From assembly GCF_008629685.1 (NCBI RefSeq), contig NZ_VWSF01000032.1:1-60169 (forward strand): a stretch of 60,169 nucleotides of DNA. The letters run 5' to 3'. Source of the stretch: Adhaeribacter rhizoryzae. GTDB taxonomy: Bacteria; Bacteroidota; Bacteroidia; Cytophagales; Hymenobacteraceae. Both the position numbers and the translations under genes were made by a program. Under the pieces are notes generated by a model. The model did no database searches. It was not told the DNA's origin and saw only the letters and a list, made by a program, of their open reading frames with translations. This document shows, one piece after another, positions 16,764 through 26,912 of the stretch (its first letter is position 1; each line of letters begins with the position of its first letter).

Positions 16764-18035
16764 TTAAGCCCGGGTTAAATCTTGTTTGCGGTGGGTATCT
16801 AAAGCCAGTAAAATAAATAGCAAGATGGTAAACGACCAGAGCGAAGAACCGCCGTAGCTAAAAAACGGCAGCGGAATACCTACCACCGGCGCTAACCCAA
16901 TGGTCATGCCAATATTTACGAGAAAGTGGAAGAATATGATAGAAGCCACGCAGTAGCCGTACGACCGCCCAAAAACCGTTTTTTGCCGCTCGGCAATAAA
17001 TATTATCCGCGACAGCAAAGCCATAAACAACCCAATTAAAACCAGACTGCCTATCCAGCCGTGTTCTTCGCCAATGGTGCAAAATATAAAGTCGGTGCTT
17101 TGCTCGGGCACAAAGTCGAACTTGGTTTGGGTACCTTCCAGAAAACCTTTGCCGTAAAGCCCGCCCGAGCCAATCGCAATTTTAGACTGCGTTACGTTCC
17201 AGCCAAAACCCAATGGGTCGGCTTCCGGGTTAATTAAGGCTTTAATCCGGTTTTGCTGGTGTTGCTGCAAAATATTGTTTACAAAAAAATCGACGCTGAA
17301 AACCATACCCACTACCGCTGCATAAATAAGTACAACGGAGGTAATTTTGCGCAACAACCGCCTGTTAGACCAGATAGCCAAGCCAAACAGCAGGGTAATA
17401 GCAATTACAAAGTAAAGCTTAGGTACCAGCAAAGTCAAAATAAATATTGCCACAAATATTGACCCCAGAATTAGAATCAGCGGCGACATGCCTTCGCGAA
17501 AGAAAGCCAGCAAAAAAGCCCCGAATACCAAAGCCGAGCCCGTTTCGTTCGAAAGCAAAATAAGAAAAGGCGGCAAGAGCGTAATGCCGGCCAGAATAGC
17601 GTGTTCCTTCCAGTTTTGCTGCCTTAAATTTATGGTACTCATAAACTTAGAAACCGCCAGTGCCGTTGCAAATTTAGCAAACTCGGCGGGCTGTATCCGG
17701 ATGGCGCCAAACTCCAGCCACGACCGCGAACCCGCAATAGGCCGGGCAAATATTAGCGTAAAAATGAGCAGCAGAATAATAAACCCATACACCACATACG
17801 CCAGCGACTCGTAAGCTTTATAATCGATTACCAGCAACACAATAATAATAATTACGGCCGTGCCAATCCAGATTAACTGCTTACCAGAATTAATGCTAAA
17901 ATCAAAAATACTTTGTTTCAGATCGGGGCTGTAAACGGCGGCGTACACGTTAATCCAACCCAGCAACAACATAGCGGCATAAATGGCTACGGTAATCCAA
18001 TCTATATTGCGCGATATTTTAGGTGCCCGTTCCAT
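16764..18035 (-). CDS. rodA: Rod shape-determining protein RodA
   Basis: A 423-residue SEDS-family glycosyltransferase that polymerises lipid II into glycan strands of the lateral wall together with PBP2. About ten TM helices; the family segment GSRSWLEFGAIRIQPAEFAKFA (the xxQPAEFxK motif), GGLYGKGFLEGTQTKFDFVPEQSTDFIF and the C-terminal GIPLPFFSYGGSSL are all present. It is the last gene of the minus-strand mreB-mreC-mreD-mrdA-rodA operon, 6 bases after mrdA. Confidence 0.97.
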   Translation of the reverse strand: MERAPKISRNIDWITVAIYAAMLLLGWINVYAAVYSPDLKQSIFDFSINSGKQLIWIGTAVIIIIVLLVIDYKAYESLAYVVYGFIILLLIFTLIFARPIAGSRSWLEFGAIRIQPAEFAKFATALAVSKFMSTINLRQQNWKEHAILAGITLLPPFLILLSNETGSALVFGAFLLAFFREGMSPLILILGSIFVAIFILTLLVPKLYFVIAITLLFGLAIWSNRRLLRKITSVVLIYAAVVGMVFSVDFFVNNILQQHQQNRIKALINPEADPLGFGWNVTQSKIAIGSGGLYGKGFLEGTQTKFDFVPEQSTDFIFCTIGEEHGWIGSLVLIGLFMALLSRIIFIAERQKTVFGRSYGYCVASIIFFHFLVNIGMTIGLAPVVGIPLPFFSYGGSSLWSFTILLFILLALDTHRKQDLTRA

Positions 18036-18041
18036 GATGCG

Positions 18042-19880
18042 TTAGTGCTTGCTTTTGTAAAATTCGCCGTTCTCAATCCAGCCTTCCCAGCGTTGCCGCG
18101 GTTTAGAAATAGTGCCAGTCAGGTATTTTTCGATCATTAAACTGGCCAGCGGCGCCGATGAAATTGAACCAAAACCTGCATTTTCGATGTAAACCGCAAT
18201 CGCAATTTTAGGATTTACCCGCGGCGCAAAAGCCGCAAATACGGCGTGGTCTTTGCCGTGCGGATTCTGCACGGTGCCGGTTTTACCGCAAATATCAATA
18301 CCCAAATGGCTTAAATTGGCCCACCAACCAGTACCCCGGCGCGAAGCTACTACTTCGGCCATGCCTTCAATTACCGGCTCGTAGTGCCGGGAAGCTACAG
18401 AGGTAAAGTTTTTTTTCTGGTAATCTGGTAAAGGTTGTTGCTGCGGGCCTATTCCTCTTATTAAATGCGGCGTAATATAATATCCGCGGTTGGCAATGGT
18501 AGCCATTAAATTAGCCATTTGTAAAGGAGTTACACCGGTTTCGCCTTGCCCAATACTCATCGAGTAAAAAGTTGGGTATTTCCAGCCGGTTTTGCCGTAA
18601 AGCTTATCGTAATACCTGGAGGATGCAATAATACCCATATTCTCGTAGGGTAAGTCAACCCCCAAATTATCGGCAAAACCAAAGCTCAGCACATGGTCGC
18701 GCCATTTATCTAACCCTAAGTGCGTATCCTGGTAAATATTGCGCGATCGTCCCTGGTTAACCACCGCCCGGAAAACCTGGTAAAAATAAGGGTTACAGGA
18801 GTTCTCGATGGCAATTTTAAGATTAGACGGGTACGGATGTCCGTGGGCACATTTTACCAGCGATTGGTTGCAGGGATAACCGGTTTGGGGCGTAATAACC
18901 CCTTCTTCCAAGGCAATTAAAGCCTGCACCAACTTAAATACTGAACCCGGCGGATACGTAGCTTTAATGGGCCGGTTATATAAAGGTTTTTCCGGATCAC
19001 GTAGTAAAGAGAGATAGTTTTTTCCTAACTCTTTACCGGTTAATAAATTAGGATCATAAAAAGGCGCAGAAATAAAAGCCAATATTTCGCCGGTATTGGG
19101 TTCAATGGCCACAATACTGCCGCGCTTTCCTTTCAGCATGCGTTCGCCGTACTGCTGCAATTCCAGATCAATAGAAGAAACTAAATCCTGGCCGGCTACT
19201 GCTGTGGTATCGTACTGCCCTTCTTTAAAAGGACCTTTGTCGATGCCGCGCACGTTTACCATGCGGTATTTCACGCCCTTTTTGCCCATCAGAATCTTTT
19301 CGTACTCATGTTCAATGCCACTCACACCCAAGTAATCGCCGGCGGCATAGGCCGCGTATTCGGGTTGTTCTAATTTCTGCGGACTTACTTCGCCAATATA
19401 ACCGAGCGCGTGGGCTAAACTCTGGTGCGGATAGCCTCTTACGTTACGGGCATTAATGTAAAACCCCGGAAACTCTACCAGGTTATCCTGCAAAGCCGCA
19501 AATTCTTCGGGGCTTAACTTCTGCAAAAAAGGCGATGGCTTAACGTACGAATACGCCTTGGCTGTTTTAATTTTCAACCGGAATTCGTCCAGCGGAATAT
19601 TAAAAAGCTGGCAAAAGCGCAGGGTGTCAATATTTTTAATTTCCTTAGGTACCACCATCAGATCGTAAACCGGCATATTCTGCACCAGTAATTTACCTTC
19701 GCGGTCGTAAATAAGGCCCCGAAACGGGTATTCTACCACGCGCTTAATGGTATTAGCATCGGCAGCATGTTTATACTCCGTGTTTAGTACCTGAATAAAA
19801 AACAACTTTATGGCAAATACAGCGGCTACCACAAAAAATATGGTTTGCACAACGTATTTACGACTCTCTAAATATTTCAA
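18042..19880 (-). CDS. mrdA: Penicillin-binding protein 2 (peptidoglycan DD-transpeptidase)
   Basis: 612 residues; the elongasome transpeptidase that partners RodA. One N-terminal TM helix (about 10-32), a PBP dimer/pedestal domain (with YPFRGLIYDREG), then the transpeptidase domain with SxxK at Ser313-Lys316 (PGSVFK), SCN at 361-363 and KTGT at 533-536. Length is typical. The start is TTG at 19880, giving the usual MKYLESRKYVV-type N terminus. It lies 151 bases after mreD, the widest gap in the operon, and 6 bases before rodA. Confidence 0.97.
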   Translation of the reverse strand: MKYLESRKYVVQTIFFVVAAVFAIKLFFIQVLNTEYKHAADANTIKRVVEYPFRGLIYDREGKLLVQNMPVYDLMVVPKEIKNIDTLRFCQLFNIPLDEFRLKIKTAKAYSYVKPSPFLQKLSPEEFAALQDNLVEFPGFYINARNVRGYPHQSLAHALGYIGEVSPQKLEQPEYAAYAAGDYLGVSGIEHEYEKILMGKKGVKYRMVNVRGIDKGPFKEGQYDTTAVAGQDLVSSIDLELQQYGERMLKGKRGSIVAIEPNTGEILAFISAPFYDPNLLTGKELGKNYLSLLRDPEKPLYNRPIKATYPPGSVFKLVQALIALEEGVITPQTGYPCNQSLVKCAHGHPYPSNLKIAIENSCNPYFYQVFRAVVNQGRSRNIYQDTHLGLDKWRDHVLSFGFADNLGVDLPYENMGIIASSRYYDKLYGKTGWKYPTFYSMSIGQGETGVTPLQMANLMATIANRGYYITPHLIRGIGPQQQPLPDYQKKNFTSVASRHYEPVIEGMAEVVASRRGTGWWANLSHLGIDICGKTGTVQNPHGKDHAVFAAFAPRVNPKIAIAVYIENAGFGSISSAPLASLMIEKYLTGTISKPRQRWEGWIENGEFYKSKH

Positions 19881-20031
19881 ATCTGATAAAGAATACGCGA
19901 TTTTAATAAATAAACTAACACCAATCAGGCCTAGTTCAAAATGATATTTATTCTTTCGCCCACAAAGTTACTTTTAATTTTACGATGAAGAAAATCAGCG
20001 CTTTACAAATTATGTTTTCCGGGGCAGTAAA

Positions 20032-20553
20032 CTACCGTCCGGAGCGCCGGACTGAGAAAAAGAGGAGTTGAATAATAATTAAAACCAGGTAGGTGAGCAA
20101 GGTACTTAATACTACTTTGGCCAGCGTAAAACCTACGGCCCGAAAACTACCCAGCTCCAGGAAGAACAAGGCAAAGTGGTGCATAAAAACCAGAAACAGC
20201 GCATAAACCGTAAACCAGCGCCAACCCATTACGTGCAGGTTAATGGTGTCGTTTTTTTCGTAATCGTCGCGGGGGGTAAGCACCAGCAACACGTAAGGCC
20301 GCAGGAAAGCCAGCAACACACAAGCCGCCGCATTAATACCCACTGTATCGTAAAAAATATCGACGGTAATACCCGACAGAAAAGCCAGCAACAGCAAGCT
20401 AACCCGGGGCATTTGAATGGGCAAAAACAGCAAAAAAGCAATGTAGATGTAGCAAAAAGCCGTATTAAACAGCACCACATTCCGGACCAGCAATATTTGC
20501 ACAGCCATAAAAATGAAGAACTGAAAAATATGGACAAATGTGCGTCTAGTCAT
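20032..20553 (-). CDS. mreD: Rod shape-determining protein MreD
   Basis: A 173-residue, highly hydrophobic protein with five or six TM helices, the inner-membrane component of the elongasome that bridges MreC and other partners. Sequence conservation in this family is low; the assignment rests on size, topology (including the FLSGITVDIFYDTVGINAAACV segment) and its place directly after mreC, with an 8-base overlap of the reading frames. Confidence 0.9.
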   Translation of the reverse strand: MTRRTFVHIFQFFIFMAVQILLVRNVVLFNTAFCYIYIAFLLFLPIQMPRVSLLLLAFLSGITVDIFYDTVGINAAACVLLAFLRPYVLLVLTPRDDYEKNDTINLHVMGWRWFTVYALFLVFMHHFALFFLELGSFRAVGFTLAKVVLSTLLTYLVLIIIQLLFFSVRRSGR

Positions 20554-21445
20554 TTTCTTTTATCCCGCTTCTGGCTTCTAATGAATCCCGCTCGGCCCGG
20601 CGCGTATTATTAATTACGTAAACATACGTCAGGTTATCAAAATCAACGGACAGCCGCACCCTTACCGTCAGAAACATTTTATCTGGCTCTTGCTGAGTCG
20701 ATAGTACACGGCCAATCATAATGCCTTCCGGAAAAACGGCATTATAGCCCGAGGTAACCACAGTATCGCCTTTAACTAATTTTATATGCCGCGGAATATA
20801 ATCGAGGGTGGCTACCCGGTAATTATCCCCTTCCCAACGGATGGTACCAGCCGTATTGGTTCGCCTGACTTTAGCCGATACCAACATTTGGGAATGCAAC
20901 AACGAATAAATAGTGGAATAATTTTGCGAAACCGCTTTTACGCGACCAATTACTCCGGAGCCCGATACCACCCCCATGCCTGGTTCCACGCCCTGCGCCC
21001 GGCCAATATTCAGCAACAAGTGGTTATTTACCAAGCGTACGGAATTTTTAATGACTTTACCCGGCACAAATTTAAAAGTACGTGTAATACCCGTGGTATC
21101 CAGTTTTTGCCGGGCCAGGGTGAGGCTGTCGGGTTTAACGCGATAACTCGAATCCGGTGCGGACGGAATGCTATCCAGTTTATCGGACAGCATAATATTG
21201 GTGAGTGATTCTTGTAAAGCTTTGTTTTCGGCTACTAAGGCTTGGTTTACCTCTACCAACCGGAAATAATCGGCTACTTCGCGCTGGAATTCCAGTACCC
21301 GACCGGCGTAAGCATTGGCCGAATTATAGAAAGCAGCGCCCTGGTAACTGTTGTTCTTAATTATCAGGTAAGCGCACAGAATCTCCAGTAGCAGAAAAAC
21401 GAGGAAGCCCCGATAACGGTATATAAAGGCAAATAAATTGCGCAT
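20546..21445 (-). CDS. mreC: Rod shape-determining protein MreC
   Basis: 299 residues: short cytoplasmic N terminus, one TM helix (about 10-28), a coiled coil (about 60-85, ending in VAENKALQESL) and the two beta-barrel periplasmic domains (KVIKNSVRLVNNHLLLNIGRAQGVEPGMGVVSGSGVIGRV and later YNAVFPEGIMIGRVLS). It forms periplasmic filaments that scaffold PBP2/RodA. It is 9 bases after mreB and overlaps mreD by 8 bases, consistent with coupled translation. Confidence 0.96.
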   Translation of the reverse strand: MRNLFAFIYRYRGFLVFLLLEILCAYLIIKNNSYQGAAFYNSANAYAGRVLEFQREVADYFRLVEVNQALVAENKALQESLTNIMLSDKLDSIPSAPDSSYRVKPDSLTLARQKLDTTGITRTFKFVPGKVIKNSVRLVNNHLLLNIGRAQGVEPGMGVVSGSGVIGRVKAVSQNYSTIYSLLHSQMLVSAKVRRTNTAGTIRWEGDNYRVATLDYIPRHIKLVKGDTVVTSGYNAVFPEGIMIGRVLSTQQEPDKMFLTVRVRLSVDFDNLTYVYVINNTRRAERDSLEARSGIKEND

Positions 21446-21454
21446 CGAACGCTT

Positions 21455-22480
21455 TTAAGAAAGCAATACATTCCGGAAGCCTTCAATATTTTTGATAGCG
21501 GCACCCGTGCCTCTTACTACCGCGCGGAGCGGATCTTCGGCGATGTGAATGGGTAATTTTGTTTTAACGGCCAAACGTTTATCCAAGCCCCGCAGCAAAG
21601 CGCCCCCCCCGGTCAGGTGAATACCGTTTACATAAATATCGGCCGAAAGTTCCGGCGGCGAAATTTCCAAGGCTTTCAGTACCGCTTCTTCTATTTTAGA
21701 AACCGATTTATCAATAGCGGCAGCAATTTCGGTGTAAGTTACTTTAATCACTTTCGGAATTCCGGTCATTAAGTCGCGACCCCGGATTTCGTAATCAGCC
21801 GGCGGATTTTCCAGCTCCGATAAAGCCGCGCCCACTTCTATTTTAATTTTTTCGGCGGAGCGCTCACCAATAAGTAAATTATGCTGGCGGCGCATATAAT
21901 CCAGAATATCCTGGTTAAATACATCGCCGGCCACTTTTATAGATTGGTCGCACACAATACCCGATAAAGCAATAACGGCAATTTCGGTAGTACCACCGCC
22001 AATATCTACAATCATAGAGCCAATGGGCTGCTCTACGTCTATGCCAATACCAATAGCGGCGGCCATCGGCTCCTGAATCATCCAAACTTCTTTGGCGCCG
22101 GCGTGCTCCGCCGAGTCGCGTACGGCCCGCTTTTCTACTTCGGTAATACCCGATGGAATACAGATAACCATGCGGTGTGAGGGCTGAAACAAGCGGCTGC
22201 CGGTATCAATCATTTTAATTAAACCCCGAATCATTTGTTCGGCAGCGTAGAAATCGGCAATTACACCGTCTTTTAAAGGGCGAATGGTTTTAATATTGTC
22301 GTGGGTTTTTTCGTGCATCTGCATGGCACTCCGGCCCACAGCAATTACCTTATTACTGGTGCGGTCAACGGCAATAATGGAAGGTTCGTCTACTACTATT
22401 TTGTCGTTATGAATTATCAGGGTATTGGCCGTACCCAAATCAATGGCTATATCGCTCGTTAAAAAACTAAATAATCCCAT
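21455..22480 (-). CDS. mreB: Rod shape-determining actin MreB
   Basis: A 341-residue bacterial actin that forms membrane-bound filaments directing lateral wall synthesis. The ATPase motifs are clear: phosphate-1 (AIDLGTANTLI, near residue 13), phosphate-2 (IVDIGGGTTEIAVI), adenosine (TGGGALLRGLD) and the RAVVRGTGAAIKN C terminus. A short hydrophobic N terminus (MGLFSFLTS) fits membrane association. First gene of the five-gene rod operon; the 390 bases upstream are free of genes and must hold the promoter. Confidence 0.98.
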   Translation of the reverse strand: MGLFSFLTSDIAIDLGTANTLIIHNDKIVVDEPSIIAVDRTSNKVIAVGRSAMQMHEKTHDNIKTIRPLKDGVIADFYAAEQMIRGLIKMIDTGSRLFQPSHRMVICIPSGITEVEKRAVRDSAEHAGAKEVWMIQEPMAAAIGIGIDVEQPIGSMIVDIGGGTTEIAVIALSGIVCDQSIKVAGDVFNQDILDYMRRQHNLLIGERSAEKIKIEVGAALSELENPPADYEIRGRDLMTGIPKVIKVTYTEIAAAIDKSVSKIEEAVLKALEISPPELSADIYVNGIHLTGGGALLRGLDKRLAVKTKLPIHIAEDPLRAVVRGTGAAIKNIEGFRNVLLS

Positions 22481-22870
22481 TCTGTTCTCAGCCCTGCGGC
22501 CCTTGGATTTAAATATTTTTACTTAAACCAATTTGATTTAAATATTTCGCTGCAAAACTACGTATTTTACTTTAAATTTTATACTAACTACTTAATACAA
22601 AAAATGTAAGCTTCTATACATGCTGTTTCGCCCAAATTGGTTTACAGCATTTACGCCAACCAGGTATCAGGCAATAAATATTTTTTAATAATTACTGATA
22701 ATCATAAAGTTACCGGCAAAGCTTGTTTACGCATGCCTCAAACAATCTGTAACCCACTTGCCTGTACTTGTTTTACTTTTTTAAGTAAGTAACGCAACCG
22801 GTTAAAACAAAAGCCCGGCTGCTTTATATTCTTTAGCAGACCGGGCTTTTAAAGGCAGAAATAATAAATA
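22481..22870. other. Intergenic region mreB/purH
   Basis: A 390-base spacer: the mreB upstream region and, at 22810-22850, the purH terminator. The sequence is AT-rich, and a separated pair AACCAATTTG (near 22528) and CAAATTGGTT (near 22633) forms an inverted repeat of unknown meaning. No coding sequence or RNA gene recognised. Confidence 0.6.
22810..22850 (-). terminator. Rho-independent terminator after purH
   Basis: AAAGCCCGG-type arms extended by GCTGCT/AGCAGA, with an 11-base loop and a TTTTGTTTT run on the minus strand, 21 bases after the purH stop. Confidence 0.88.
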
Positions 22871-24388
22871 TTAGTGCTTAAAGTGGCGCACACCTGTAAA
22901 CACCATACCCATATTATACTGGTTGCAAAGATCAACAGAATCCTGGTCTTTTATAGAGCCACCAGGCTGAACCACCGCGGTAATGCCGGCCTGATGCGCA
23001 ATTTCTACGCAATCCGGGAATGGGAAGAAAGCATCGGAGGCCATAACAGCGCCTTGTAGTTCAAACCCGAAATTACGGGCTTTTTCGATAGCTTGGTTTA
23101 GGGCATCTACCCGCGAGGTCTGGCCCACCCCACTGGAAATTAAGCGATTTTCAGTGGCCAGCACAATGGTATTGGATTTGGTGTGTTTGCAAACTTTGGC
23201 GGCAAATACCAATGCTTTATTTTCTTCGGGCGTGGTGGCTCGCGCCGTAACGCCTCTAAAATCAGCTTCGGTTTCGGTTTTCAGGTCTTTGTCTTGTTCA
23301 ATTACGCCGTTAAGCAAAGTTTTAAATAATTTTTCGGGCAGCGCCACTGGTTTGCGGCGGAGCAAAATCCGGTTCTTTTTAGCTTGCAATATTTCTAAAG
23401 CATCCGCCGCAAATTCCGGCGCTATTAAAACTTCGAAAAATAATTTGTGCAGTTCTTCGGCAGTAGCTTTATCAACGGGTTTATTGCTGATGATAACCCC
23501 ACCAAAAGCCGATACCGGATCGCAGGCCAGCGCGGTAAGATAAGCTTCGTGCAAAGTTGGCGCAACAGCTACCCCGCAAGCATTGGTATGTTTTAAAATA
23601 GCTACGGCCGGTTCGTCCTGGAACTCATCTATCAGGGCCACGGCCGCATCTACATCAACTAAATTATTGTAAGACAACTGTTTGCCATGAATCTGGTCGA
23701 ATAAATCGTTTAGGTTGCCGTAGAAAACGCCTTGCTGGTGCGGGTTCTCGCCGTAACGCAGCGGGGTGCTCTCGCGAAGACTGTGTTTAAAATATTGGCC
23801 TTCGCCCCCGTTCAGGTAATTAAAAATATGGGTATCGTAATGCGAAGAAATATCGAAAGCTTTGGCAGCAAAGCGCTTGCGGTCGGCTAGTTCGGTACCA
23901 CCCTGGTTTTGGCGCAGCAATTCCACTACTTCGGTATATTGCTCCTGCGACGATACCACCAGCACATCGTTAAAGTTTTTAGCCGCCGCCCGGATTAAAG
24001 AAATGCCGCCAATATCAATTTTTTCAATTACGTCTTCTTCCGGCGCGCCTGATTTTACCGTTTCTTCAAAAGGATATAAATCTACGATTACCAAATCAAT
24101 AGGCGGAATTTCGTAAGTCTGTACTTCGGCTTTATCGGTTTCGTGGTCGCGGCGGTGCAGGATGCCACCAAAAACTTTGGGGTGCAGGGTTTTTACGCGA
24201 CCACCAAATATGGCCGGATATTGGGTGAGGTCTTCCACAGCGGTTACCTGGGCGCCTAAGCCTTCCAGAAAACTTTGGGTACCACCCGTGGAATAAATGG
24301 TTACGCCTTGTTCTTTTAACAGTTCTACCAGCGGTTCCAGGTTATCTTTATAATAAACCGATATTAAAGCAGATTGAATTTTTTTCAT
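22871..24388 (-). CDS. purH: Bifunctional AICAR formyltransferase / IMP cyclohydrolase
   Basis: A 505-residue bifunctional enzyme for the last two steps of de novo purine synthesis: AICAR to FAICAR using 10-formyl-THF, then ring closure to IMP. The N-terminal MGS-fold cyclohydrolase domain has YSTGGTQSFL and VKTLHPKVFGGILHRRD; the C-terminal transformylase has LRYGENPHQQG, the catalytic AILKHTNACGVA (Lys-His pair) and DAFFPFPD followed by GITAVVQPGGSI. Length is standard. It is 123 bases downstream of purN on the same strand, so the two may be co-transcribed. Confidence 0.98.
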   Translation of the reverse strand: MKKIQSALISVYYKDNLEPLVELLKEQGVTIYSTGGTQSFLEGLGAQVTAVEDLTQYPAIFGGRVKTLHPKVFGGILHRRDHETDKAEVQTYEIPPIDLVIVDLYPFEETVKSGAPEEDVIEKIDIGGISLIRAAAKNFNDVLVVSSQEQYTEVVELLRQNQGGTELADRKRFAAKAFDISSHYDTHIFNYLNGGEGQYFKHSLRESTPLRYGENPHQQGVFYGNLNDLFDQIHGKQLSYNNLVDVDAAVALIDEFQDEPAVAILKHTNACGVAVAPTLHEAYLTALACDPVSAFGGVIISNKPVDKATAEELHKLFFEVLIAPEFAADALEILQAKKNRILLRRKPVALPEKLFKTLLNGVIEQDKDLKTETEADFRGVTARATTPEENKALVFAAKVCKHTKSNTIVLATENRLISSGVGQTSRVDALNQAIEKARNFGFELQGAVMASDAFFPFPDCVEIAHQAGITAVVQPGGSIKDQDSVDLCNQYNMGMVFTGVRHFKH

Positions 24389-24511
24389 GGTTCGATAAGT
24401 CCTTTAGCTAATTTGGGATAGCCCGGTTAATAAAATATATTAAAGGTTATAAGGCTTTCTAAGTAAGTGATTTGTTAATATTTTCTTCAGCAACCGGAAA
24501 CAAAACATTTT

Positions 24512-25090
24512 TTAGCCGATTAATATTTTTTCTACAATCCTTGGGAAATGCTCGTGTTCCAGTTGCAGCACGCGGTTAGCCAATATTTCGGCGGTGTCGT
24601 TTTCCTGCACCGGGCAAAGTTCCTGGTAAATAGTGGCTCCCTGGTCGTAAAATTCGTTTACGTAATGAATGGTAATGCCCGTTTCGGTTTCTTTATTGTC
24701 GAGCACGGCTTGGTGTACGTGTTGCCCGTGCATGCCTTTGCCGCCGTATTTGGGTAATATTCCCGGATGAATATTTATTATCTTTTGCGGGAAAGCCTGG
24801 ATAAAAGGCACCGGCACCAGCCATAAAAAACCGGCCAGCACAATTAAATCGGGTTGGTACGCTTTAACCTGTTCCAGCACGGTACCATCTTTAAATTGCT
24901 CGCGGTTAAAAACGTGGGCCGGCAGGTTAAAATTTTCAGCTCGTTGCAAGGCGTAAGCCGTTGGGTTATTCGAGAATAAAGCCACTACCCTAATCTGCGG
25001 ATGATTTTGAAAGTGCTCCATCAGGCGCTGCGCATTGCTCCCGGAGCCGGAGGCAAATATTACAACGCGTTTATACAAGGTATCAGACAT
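24512..25090 (-). CDS. purN: Phosphoribosylglycinamide formyltransferase
   Basis: 192 residues; transfers a formyl group from 10-formyl-THF to GAR in de novo purine synthesis. The phosphate-binding FASGSGSN is at about 13-20, the folate and catalytic region is LAGFLWLVP then NIHPGILPKYGGKGMHG (catalytic Asn and His), and the acidic partner is in YVNEFYDQG. Soluble and full length. Upstream of purH on the same strand, forming a purine pair. Confidence 0.96.
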   Translation of the reverse strand: MSDTLYKRVVIFASGSGSNAQRLMEHFQNHPQIRVVALFSNNPTAYALQRAENFNLPAHVFNREQFKDGTVLEQVKAYQPDLIVLAGFLWLVPVPFIQAFPQKIINIHPGILPKYGGKGMHGQHVHQAVLDNKETETGITIHYVNEFYDQGATIYQELCPVQENDTAEILANRVLQLEHEHFPRIVEKILIG

Positions 25091-25298
25091 AGAACCCGGT
25101 TAAAAGAAGCGCAAATATAGAACATAAAACCAAAGATTTACTGCCCTGCGCAATCAAAATATTACCCACACCGGCGTATACCTTTGCAAAAACCGTATTA
25201 TTAGTCGACTGGAAATAAGGAGAACGTATCGGGCTAAAACATTTGGAATTAATATTTTACAGCAACTGCCTACAAAAAAATTGAAGAATAATTAAATT

Positions 25299-26912
25299 TT
25301 ATTGCAGTTTCTTTTTTAGGTCTTTTACTACTTGGCTGGTTTCGGCAATCCGTCTTTTCAGGCCAGCACGGTAGTGCCAGGCCCGCATTTGCGGATCGTT
25401 GCTTTTATGTTTTATATCCTTTTTTAACTCCTGCAGGTATTTTTGGCTGAGCTTTAAATATTGCGGTGCCGTAACGGGGTTATGAAAACCTTTACCATCT
25501 ACATAAACATATACGGGGGTGGTATGCGCCGCCTGCTGTTTACCGCCATAAGCCCGGGCCGCCAGCCAAATACCTTTTTCGGCGGGTAAATTCAGCTCTA
25601 AAGATAATTGCTCCGGCGACTGCCCCGCCGCATTGGCCGTAACCCGCCCCAACACCTGTCCGTGACCTATAATTTCCAGCGTTTGTAAGGGTACCTGGGT
25701 AGCGTGGCCCAAAGCGCGGGCGGTTATTTTCAAGGCCGTGCCTATACTTACTTCCAGTTTATCGCCGGGCAGCTTTTGGTTTACTTCAAATAATAATTGC
25801 GGCCCGCTCGAAACATAGGTGTGCCCCGCCGCTAAACCGGCTTTCCAGTTGTTATAGTTTAAAGAATCGGGTACGAAGGTGTAAAAACGGGCATTTCCTA
25901 TTCGGGCCGAACGTTCCGGTCGGCCTTTATCGTGGTCTTTGCCGCACCACGGAAAATCGGAACCCGCTACAGCCGTAACCGGAATACCTAAATCCAGCAG
26001 ATGATAATAATGATCCACAATTAACGGGTTATCAGAAGCACAAAATTGCAGCAGTTCCAGCACATCAACTTTACCCCGCAACCCATCCAGCACCAGGCCG
26101 CGGTACCCGTGGAAGGTTTCGGCCTGGTGGGCATAACCGCCTAAGCCGCCTAATTCCCGCAGGCGATCAAATACTTTGTCGTAGAGGTAATATTCATTTT
26201 TATACCGAACAGAAGCTGAGGCCCCGATGCCCACCACGTGGCCCAACTCAGGGGTGCGCGGATCTTCCTGACCGGTAGTCAGTAAATAATTTTCTTTCTG
26301 GTAAACGCCCTTTTCGCCCCAGGCATATTGCTGGTAATACGTTTCCCAAAAATCCCCCATCCGCAGCATTACACCCACATGAATATCTTCGGCTTGGGTC
26401 CAGGTTAAAAGCAGCGAATCTTCGCGCGGCGAACGCCGGATATGAATATGATCGTCGGCTGAATACCACTTTTTAGCGGGCATATTTACCCAGCGGGCCA
26501 GGGTGTAATTTCCTTCGTACACCTGTCCGGCCCGGATTTGAAGTTCGTGGTGCTGGTCAATATATTCCGGTCCTTTGGAAAGCGCTATTTGGTAAGTTCC
26601 CGGCGCTAAATCTAAACGAAATCTACTATGCACATAAAAAGAACTGTCGGGTTGGTAGCCATAGCCATCAGCATGATCCCACACCCCGTACATAACGGCT
26701 ACGGCTGCTTTCGGTAGCGTTTTTACCGCAAAACCGTTCTGCGTCAGGCGCACCCTAACGGGTGTATCGCGGCCAGTAGCGGCATCCATCACCTTTACTA
26801 CTAACCCGCTGGTAACTAAACCTTGTGCCAAAGCCATGCCCCCCGGCAACAGATAAGCGAACCATACAAATATTAATCGCCTAAACCAGAAAGGTATTTT
26901 TACCAGGAACAT
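25299..26912 (-). CDS. Exported CehA/McbA-family metallohydrolase (PHP-type)
   Basis: 537 residues with a signal peptide (hydrophobic 12-30, ending MALAQG). The central domain has the CehA/McbA features of the PHP phosphoesterase fold: SADDHIHIRRSPREDSLLL at about 152 (metal-binding DxHxH), GYAHQAETFHG, and AGSDFPWCGKD as late metal ligands. A carboxypeptidase-regulatory-like N-terminal beta domain (VKVMDAATGRDTPVRVRL) precedes it and a charged Lys-rich C-terminal helix follows. Relatives hydrolyse aryl esters or phosphodiesters, but the physiological substrate is unknown. It diverges from the Tat-exported DUF2264 gene across 276 bases, so both may act on the same extracytoplasmic substrate. 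Confidence 0.78.
   Translation of the reverse strand: MFLVKIPFWFRRLIFVWFAYLLPGGMALAQGLVTSGLVVKVMDAATGRDTPVRVRLTQNGFAVKTLPKAAVAVMYGVWDHADGYGYQPDSSFYVHSRFRLDLAPGTYQIALSKGPEYIDQHHELQIRAGQVYEGNYTLARWVNMPAKKWYSADDHIHIRRSPREDSLLLTWTQAEDIHVGVMLRMGDFWETYYQQYAWGEKGVYQKENYLLTTGQEDPRTPELGHVVGIGASASVRYKNEYYLYDKVFDRLRELGGLGGYAHQAETFHGYRGLVLDGLRGKVDVLELLQFCASDNPLIVDHYYHLLDLGIPVTAVAGSDFPWCGKDHDKGRPERSARIGNARFYTFVPDSLNYNNWKAGLAAGHTYVSSGPQLLFEVNQKLPGDKLEVSIGTALKITARALGHATQVPLQTLEIIGHGQVLGRVTANAAGQSPEQLSLELNLPAEKGIWLAARAYGGKQQAAHTTPVYVYVDGKGFHNPVTAPQYLKLSQKYLQELKKDIKHKSNDPQMRAWHYRAGLKRRIAETSQVVKDLKKKLQ

Noticed and set aside
20176-20613. 145-codon frame antisense to mreD/mreC
   Set aside because: Overlaps two clear operon genes; composition is that of a shadow frame.
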